From JAUREX01 sp044356825 (GTDB taxonomy: Bacteria; Pseudomonadota; Alphaproteobacteria; Rhodobacterales; Rhodobacteraceae), in assembly GCA_044356825.1 (NCBI GenBank), contig JBIKVM010000036.1:1-18499 (forward strand): a DNA stretch of 18,499 nt. Direction: 5' to 3'. Positions within the stretch are counted from its first letter, which is position 1, and every line of letters starts with the position of its first letter. Made by a program: the position numbers and the translations under genes. Of this stretch, positions 14,881 through 18,499 are shown piece by piece. Below the pieces are notes generated by a model, which was given only the letters and a program-made list of their open reading frames with translations, had not been told where the DNA came from and searched no databases.

Positions 14881-15749
14881 CGCGGCCCCCGGCGCAGCAT
14901 CCGGTCGAGAACGATGGCGAGGACCACGATCACGAGGCCCGCCTCGAAGCCGAGCGCGGTGTTGACGGAATTGAGCGCGCGCACGACCGGCACGCCGAGC
15001 CCCGACGCCCCGACGAGCGCCGCGATCACGACCATCGAGAGCGAGAGCATGATCGTCTGGTTGAGGCCCGCCATGATCTGCGGCGCCGCATGCGGCAGTT
15101 CGACCTTCCAGAGCTTCTGCGCGGGCGTCGCGCCGAAGGCGAGCGCCGCCTCGGCGAGCGCGGGCGGCGTCGAGGAGATGCCGAGATGGGTGAGCCGGAT
15201 CGGCGCGGGCAGCACGAAGACGACCGTCGCGATCAGCCCGGGCACCATGCCGAGGCCGAAGAAGACGATGGCCGGGATGAGATAGACGAAGGTCGGCAGC
15301 GTCTGCATGAGGTCGAGGACGGGGGCGAGGGCGGCATGGAGCCGCGGCCGGTGCGCCGCCGCGATCCCGATCGGCACGCCGAGGCCCATGCAGACGATGC
15401 AGGAGGCGAGGATGAGCGTCAGGCTCTCGACCGTCTCGTCCCAGTAGCCCTGGTTGAGGATGAAGAGGAACCCCGCAAGCACCAGCGCGCAGGTCTGCCA
15501 GCGGCGCTGAAGGGCCCAGGTGAGCAGCACGAAGGCGGCGACGACGAGGGCGGCGGGCGGGGTCTCGAGGCACCAGGCGATGGCGGCGATCACCGCCTCG
15601 ATCCCGGCCGAGACCACATCGAAGGCGGGCCGTGCCTCGGCCTTCAGCCAGTCGAGCGCGGATTTCGCGGCCTTGCCCACGGGGATCTTCGCGCCGCCGT
15701 CGAACCAGCCGGCGAGGGTCTCGAGAAGGCCTGCGGGGGTGTCGGACAT
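14877..15749 (-). CDS. choW: Choline ABC transporter permease
   Basis: A 290-aa inner-membrane permease of the ProW/OpuABC family. A soluble N-terminal segment (about 1-50) precedes helices including AALVVAAFVLLTWAL and CALVLAGFLFILNQGYW. The transport core follows, with the EAA loop around EAALAFGATPAQKLWKVELP (near 204-225), which docks on the ATPase. TLPTFVYLIPAIVFFGLG is a family hallmark. The start at 15749 has only a weak GGAT ribosome site. It is separated from choX by 157 bp that contain a strong hairpin and a 12-bp tandem repeat, unusual for a tight transporter operon. It is followed with overlap by choV. Confidence 0.93.
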   Translation of the reverse strand: MSDTPAGLLETLAGWFDGGAKIPVGKAAKSALDWLKAEARPAFDVVSAGIEAVIAAIAWCLETPPAALVVAAFVLLTWALQRRWQTCALVLAGFLFILNQGYWDETVESLTLILASCIVCMGLGVPIGIAAAHRPRLHAALAPVLDLMQTLPTFVYLIPAIVFFGLGMVPGLIATVVFVLPAPIRLTHLGISSTPPALAEAALAFGATPAQKLWKVELPHAAPQIMAGLNQTIMLSLSMVVIAALVGASGLGVPVVRALNSVNTALGFEAGLVIVVLAIVLDRMLRRGPR

Positions 15750-15800
15750 CGGGATCCAGCCGAGGGGTGCGATCCGGGGGCGACCGGGGCGCGACGGGGG

Positions 15801-15836
15801 GGGCGCCTTGGGGGGCGCCTTGGGGGGCGCCTTGGG
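15801..15836. repeat. Three perfect tandem copies of a 12-bp unit
   Basis: GGGCGCCTTGGG occurs three times head to tail at 15801-15812, 15813-15824 and 15825-15836, with a partial fourth (GGGC) after it. It lies in the choX-choW intercistronic region, outside any gene I call. The minus-strand RNA would read CCCAAGGCGCCC repeats. Each unit contains the palindrome GGCGCC. Confidence 0.9.
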
Positions 15837-15861
15837 GGGCCATCGAGGCCCCGCCGCGCCG

Positions 15862-15898
15862 CGCCCTGCGCCCGGGCTCGATGCCCGGGCGCAGGGCG
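15862..15898 (-). terminator. Perfect 16-bp intercistronic hairpin between choX and choW
   Basis: 15862-15877 and 15883-15898 are exact reverse complements with a 5-nt loop (15878-15882), beginning 9 nt past the choX stop. Almost all pairs are G-C. No U-run follows on the choX-sense strand, so it could be a partial terminator, a 3'-exonuclease barrier protecting choX mRNA, or both. This would yield more binding protein than permease, as seen for other ABC operons. Confidence 0.8.
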
Positions 15899-15906
15899 TC
15901 CCCGAG

Positions 15907-16836
15907 CTATTTCAGCGCCGCCGCGACCGCGGCCGCCGCATCGCCGCCGTCCTTCGTCGTGACGCCCTCGAGCCAGCCCTGCCAGGCGGCGGGGTTGGCC
16001 GCGAGCCAGGCCTTGGCGGCCTCGCGCGGGTCGGTGCCGTCATTGAGGATGGCGCCCATGATCTCGTTCTCCATCTGCAGCGAGAAGACGAGGTTCTGGA
16101 GGAGCTTGCCCGTGTTGGGGCATTCTGCGGCAAGCCCCGCGCGGGTGTTCGTCGCGACGATCGCGCCGCCGAGGTTCGGGCCGAAGAAATCGTCGCCCCC
16201 GGTCAGATAGGTCATCTCGAAATTGGCGTTCATCGGGTGGGGTTCCCAGCCGAGGAAGACGATCGGCTGCCCGGCCTCGGTCTTGCGCGCGACCTCGGCG
16301 AGCATCCCCTGTTCGGAGCTTTCGACAAGCTCGAAGCCGTCGAGCCCGAAGGGCCCCGAGGCGATCATGTCGAGGATCAGGCGGTTGCCGTCATTGCCGG
16401 GCTCGATGCCGTAGATGCTGGCGCCGAGCGCGTCCTTGTGGTCCTTGATGTTGCCGAAGTCCGAGATGCCGAGCGCGGCGCCCGCGGCATTGGTGGCGAG
16501 CGTGTATTTCGCCCCCTCGAGGTTCGTGCGCACCGTCTCGACCGTGCCCGCCTCGCGATAGGGGGCGATGTCGGCCTCCATCGTGGGCATCCAGTTGCCG
16601 AGGAAGACATCGACATCTCCCGAGGCGAGGCCCGCATAGGTCACCGGCACCGAGAGGACCTTCGTCTCGGTCTCATACCCCAGCGCCTCGAGCACGAGGG
16701 TGGTTGCGGCGGTGGTGGCGGTGATGTCGGTCCAGCCCACATCGGAAAACACCACCTTGTCGCAGGCGGCAGAGGCCTGCCCCGCGGTGCAGGCGGCAAG
16801 GGCTGCGGCGATGATGCCGGTGCGGAACGCTGTCAT
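15907..16836 (-). CDS. choX: Choline-binding periplasmic protein
   Basis: A 309-aa periplasmic substrate-binding protein. The signal peptide is residues 1-23 with an Ala-Ser-Ala cleavage site before Ala24. The ligand residues known for Sinorhizobium ChoX all align at a constant offset of 8: aromatic box Trp35, Trp82, Tyr111 and Trp197, plus Asp37 and Asn148. The disulfide pair corresponds to Cys25 and Cys239 at the same offset. This supports choline (and acetylcholine) specificity over glycine betaine, on the basis of remembered positions in the Sinorhizobium structure. It is first of choXWV. A GGGGAG ribosome site lies 8 nt before the ATG at 16836. The gene diverges from betI, and its promoter overlaps a probable BetI operator. 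Confidence 0.95.
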   Translation of the reverse strand: MTAFRTGIIAAALAACTAGQASAACDKVVFSDVGWTDITATTAATTLVLEALGYETETKVLSVPVTYAGLASGDVDVFLGNWMPTMEADIAPYREAGTVETVRTNLEGAKYTLATNAAGAALGISDFGNIKDHKDALGASIYGIEPGNDGNRLILDMIASGPFGLDGFELVESSEQGMLAEVARKTEAGQPIVFLGWEPHPMNANFEMTYLTGGDDFFGPNLGGAIVATNTRAGLAAECPNTGKLLQNLVFSLQMENEIMGAILNDGTDPREAAKAWLAANPAAWQGWLEGVTTKDGGDAAAAVAAALK

Positions 16837-16866
16837 CTGATCTCTCCCCTTCGGATGGTCAGGTTT

Positions 16867-16888
16867 GTTGATTGACGGCTCAATAAAC
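16867..16888. promoter_or_regulatory. Probable BetI operator
   Basis: TTGATTGA (16868-16875), a 4-bp spacer and TCAATAAA (16880-16887) form an inverted repeat with one mismatched pair, plus an outer G-C pair (16867/16888). It is AT-rich in very GC-rich DNA and centred between choX and betI. The TTGA...TCAA dyad resembles operators of BetI-type TetR repressors. The assignment rests on symmetry and location. Confidence 0.65.
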
Positions 16889-16901
16889 GACGCGCTAGAG
16901 G
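16872..16901 (+). promoter_or_regulatory. Weak candidate betI promoter
   Basis: TTGACG (16872-16877; 5/6 to -35) is followed at 18 bp by TAGAGG (16896-16901; 3/6 to -10). The -35 would lie in the inverted repeat, consistent with autoregulation. The -10 is poor, so this is tentative. Confidence 0.25.
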
Positions 16902-16910
16902 TCGTGGCAA
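16882..16910 (-). promoter_or_regulatory. choX promoter
   Basis: On the minus strand TTGCCA (complement of 16905-16910; 5/6 to the -35 consensus) and TTTATT (complement of 16882-16887; 4/6 to the -10) are exactly 17 bp apart. The -10 lies inside one arm of the inverted repeat, so repressor binding would block RNA polymerase. The leader would be about 40 nt. Confidence 0.55.
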
Positions 16911-16931
16911 GGGCAAACGCGGGGGCGGTGC

Positions 16932-17525
16932 ATGCGCAGGACCAATGTGGAGCCTATCCGAAAAGCGGCATTGGTCAACGCCGCGATCTCGGAGATTGCG
17001 GATGCCGGCACGCTCGAGGTCACGGTCGGGCAGATCGCGCGGCGGGCGGGCATGTCGCCGGCCCTCGCGCATCACTATTTCGGCTCGAAAGAGGCGCTGT
17101 TTCTGGCCGCGATGCGCCATGTGCTGACGGTCTATGGCGCCGAGGTGCGGGGCGCGCTGGCGCTGGCCGAGGGGCCGCGGGCGCGGCTCGACGCGATCTT
17201 GCGGGCGTCGTTCTCGGCGACGAACTTCCGGCGCGACGTGGTGGGGGCGTGGCTCAACTTCTACGTCCTCGCCCAGACGGTGCCCGAGGCGCGGCGGCTG
17301 CTCGCGGTCTATCAGCGGCGGCTGCGCTCGAACCTCGTCGCGGCGCTGCGCCCGCTGGTGGGGGTCGAGGCCGGGCACGTCGCGGACCGCATCGGCGCCA
17401 TGATCGACGGCGTCTATCTGCGCGAGGCGCTCGGGCAGCGGGCGCCCGACGGGCAGACGGCGGTCGCGCAGGTGGGCGCCGTCATCGCCGATGCGCTGGC
17501 CGCTTCGGGGTGCCGGCAGGGATGA
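16932..17525 (+). CDS. betI: TetR-family choline-responsive repressor BetI
   Basis: A 197-aa TetR-type repressor, the length of BetI. The helix-turn-helix is at about 31-50 (VTVGQIARRAGMSPALAHHYF), with the BetI-typical FGSKEALFLAAMR after it. The C-terminal part carries FRRDVVGAWLNFYVLAQTVPEARRLLAVYQRRLRSNL, a BetI family stretch, and ends with MIDGVYLREAL. BetI senses choline and represses betaine synthesis genes. The ATG at 16932 opens close to the conserved EPIRKAALVNA block and follows a G-rich site (GGGGGCGG). The stop overlaps the betA start as ATGA (17522-17525), so the regulator and enzyme are translationally coupled. The divergent choXWV is the likely second target. Confidence 0.92.
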   Translation: MRRTNVEPIRKAALVNAAISEIADAGTLEVTVGQIARRAGMSPALAHHYFGSKEALFLAAMRHVLTVYGAEVRGALALAEGPRARLDAILRASFSATNFRRDVVGAWLNFYVLAQTVPEARRLLAVYQRRLRSNLVAALRPLVGVEAGHVADRIGAMIDGVYLREALGQRAPDGQTAVAQVGAVIADALAASGCRQG

Positions 17526-18499
17526 CGACGGATTTCGTGATCGTGGGCGCGGGTTCGGGCGGTTGCGCGGTGGCGTGGCGGCTGGCCGAGGCGGGCGCGC
17601 GCGTCACGGTGATCGAGCATGGCGGGTCGGATGCGGGCCCCTTCATCAACATGCCCGGCGCGCTGTCCTATCCGATGAACATGGCGCGCTATGACTGGGG
17701 CTTTGCCTCGGAGCCCGAGCCGGGCCTCGGGGGGCGGCGGCTCGCCACGCCGCGGGGCAAGGTGATCGGGGGGTCGTCCTCGATCAACGGGATGGTCTAT
17801 GTGCGCGGCCACGCGCGCGACTTCGACCACTGGGCCGAGGCGGGCGCGACCGGCTGGTCGCATGCCGACGTGCTGCCCTATTTCCGCCGCATGGAGGACT
17901 GGCACGGCGCCGAGGACGGCACCGACCCCGCCTGGCGCGGCGCGGGCGGGCCGGTCAAGGTCAGCCGCGGCCGGCGCGAGAACCCGCTCTTTGCCGCCTT
18001 TATCGAGGCCGGCCGCGAGGCGGGCTATGGCGTGACGCCCGACTACAACGGCGCGCGGCAGGAAGGCTTCGGCGCGATGGAGGCGACGATCTGGCGCGGT
18101 GCGCGCTGGTCGGCGGCCTCGGCCTATCTGCGCCCGGCGCTGGCGACGGGGCGGGTGCGGCTCGTGCGCGCGCTCGCGCGGCGCGTCGTCTTCGAGGGGC
18201 GGCGCGCGACGGGGGTCGAGATCGCGCGCGGCGGGACGGTCGAGACGATCGCGGCCGCGCGCGAGGTCATCCTCGCCGCCTCGAGCATCAACACGCCGAA
18301 GCTCCTCATGCTCTCGGGCGTGGGGCCGGCGGCGCATCTCGCGGGCCACGGGATCGCGGTTCTCGCCGACCGGCCCGGGGTCGGGTCGAACCTGCAGGAC
18401 CACCTCGAGGTCTATGTGCAGTTCGCCGCCCGCCAGCCGATCACGCTCGCGCGCTACTGGAACCTCTGGGGCAAGGCCTGGGTGGGCGCGCAATGGCTC
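17522..18499 (+). CDS. betA: Choline dehydrogenase, N-terminal part (cut by window edge)
   Basis: 326 codons are present with no stop before the edge; family members have about 550 aa. The product is a FAD-dependent GMC oxidoreductase oxidising choline to betaine aldehyde (and on to glycine betaine), usually at the inner membrane. The FAD motif GAGSGG is at 9-14. GMC signature 1 includes GKVIGGSSSINGMVYVRG (79-96) and signature 2 is ASSINTPKLLMLSGVGP (253-269). NLQDHLEVYVQ fits BetA specifically. The catalytic His is C-terminal and out of view. It follows betI with ATGA overlap. No betB (betaine aldehyde dehydrogenase) or betC lies between them, so betB should be downstream or elsewhere. Confidence 0.94.
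   Translation, partial: MTTDFVIVGAGSGGCAVAWRLAEAGARVTVIEHGGSDAGPFINMPGALSYPMNMARYDWGFASEPEPGLGGRRLATPRGKVIGGSSSINGMVYVRGHARDFDHWAEAGATGWSHADVLPYFRRMEDWHGAEDGTDPAWRGAGGPVKVSRGRRENPLFAAFIEAGREAGYGVTPDYNGARQEGFGAMEATIWRGARWSAASAYLRPALATGRVRLVRALARRVVFEGRRATGVEIARGGTVETIAAAREVILAASSINTPKLLMLSGVGPAAHLAGHGIAVLADRPGVGSNLQDHLEVYVQFAARQPITLARYWNLWGKAWVGAQWL

Noticed and set aside
14881..15843. An N-terminal extension of choV reaching back through choW, including an APQG repeat
   Set aside because: It is out of frame with the clear ChoW permease; the choV ATG overlaps the choW stop and the conserved protein begins there. The APQG repeat is just the 12-bp tandem DNA repeat read in that frame.
15750..15906. 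A small gene in the choX-choW spacer
   Set aside because: The spacer is filled by the tandem repeat and the hairpin; no ribosome site with a non-repetitive frame is visible.
17414..18493. A minus-strand 359-codon open frame opposite betI and betA
   Set aside because: Sequence is His/Arg/Pro/Ala-rich with no domain, and it lies opposite two clear genes.

Overview
This 18.5 kb, very GC-rich window looks like chromosomal DNA of an alphaproteobacterium of the Rhodobacterales (Rhodobacteraceae-like). The reasons are protein-level. Crotonyl-CoA carboxylase/reductase and ethylmalonyl-CoA mutase sit divergently and closely resemble the Rhodobacter sphaeroides proteins as I remember them. There is a choXWV choline importer with betI and betA, and a ppx/gppA-like gene coupled to rlmE. 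The genes are tightly packed (spacers of 4-250 bp) and I see no insertion sequence, prophage, CRISPR array, tRNA or rRNA. No stretch above 300 bp lacks a gene.

Layout. 1-206 (-) is the 5' end of ethylmalonyl-CoA mutase; it diverges from ccr (455-1747, +). Together they are two core enzymes of the ethylmalonyl-CoA pathway for acetyl-CoA assimilation. A compact RecD/Dda-like SF1 helicase follows (1786-3300, +). Facing it is a minus-strand group: a GFA/CENP-V family zinc protein (5000-5404), an unrecognised 147-aa protein with alkyltransferase-like motifs (4483-4926) and a pirin (3417-4328). typA/bipA (5560-7377, +) converges on rlmE (7382-8167, -), which overlaps the upstream ppx/gppA-like gene (8164-9303, -) by ATGA.

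From 9460 to 11660 (+) lies a three-gene one-carbon operon: a 98-aa 'virulence factor' family protein, a divergent MetF-like methylenetetrahydrofolate reductase, and a MeTr-type methyltetrahydrofolate:corrinoid methyltransferase. rlmN (11668-12831, -) converges on it and diverges from an EamA/DMT transporter (12934-13803, +).

The right end is an osmoprotection/choline catabolism locus. choX-choW-choV (16836 to 13858, -) imports choline. The divergent betI-betA pair (16932 onward, +; betA cut by the window edge) regulates and oxidises it to betaine aldehyde. A 95-bp divergent promoter region holds an inverted repeat overlapping a good choX -10 box, most simply a BetI operator. A perfect 16-bp hairpin separates choX from choW and probably sets their expression ratio.

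A metabolic theme can be inferred: choline, through glycine betaine, can release methyl groups. The one-carbon trio could take methyl groups from a corrinoid onto tetrahydrofolate and oxidise them, and Ccr/Ecm could assimilate C2 units. The trio lacks a corrinoid protein and a substrate methyltransferase in this window, so this link is a hypothesis. The most unusual items are the MetF-like/98-aa protein pair, the alkyltransferase-like hypothetical protein and the choX-choW intercistronic hairpin.
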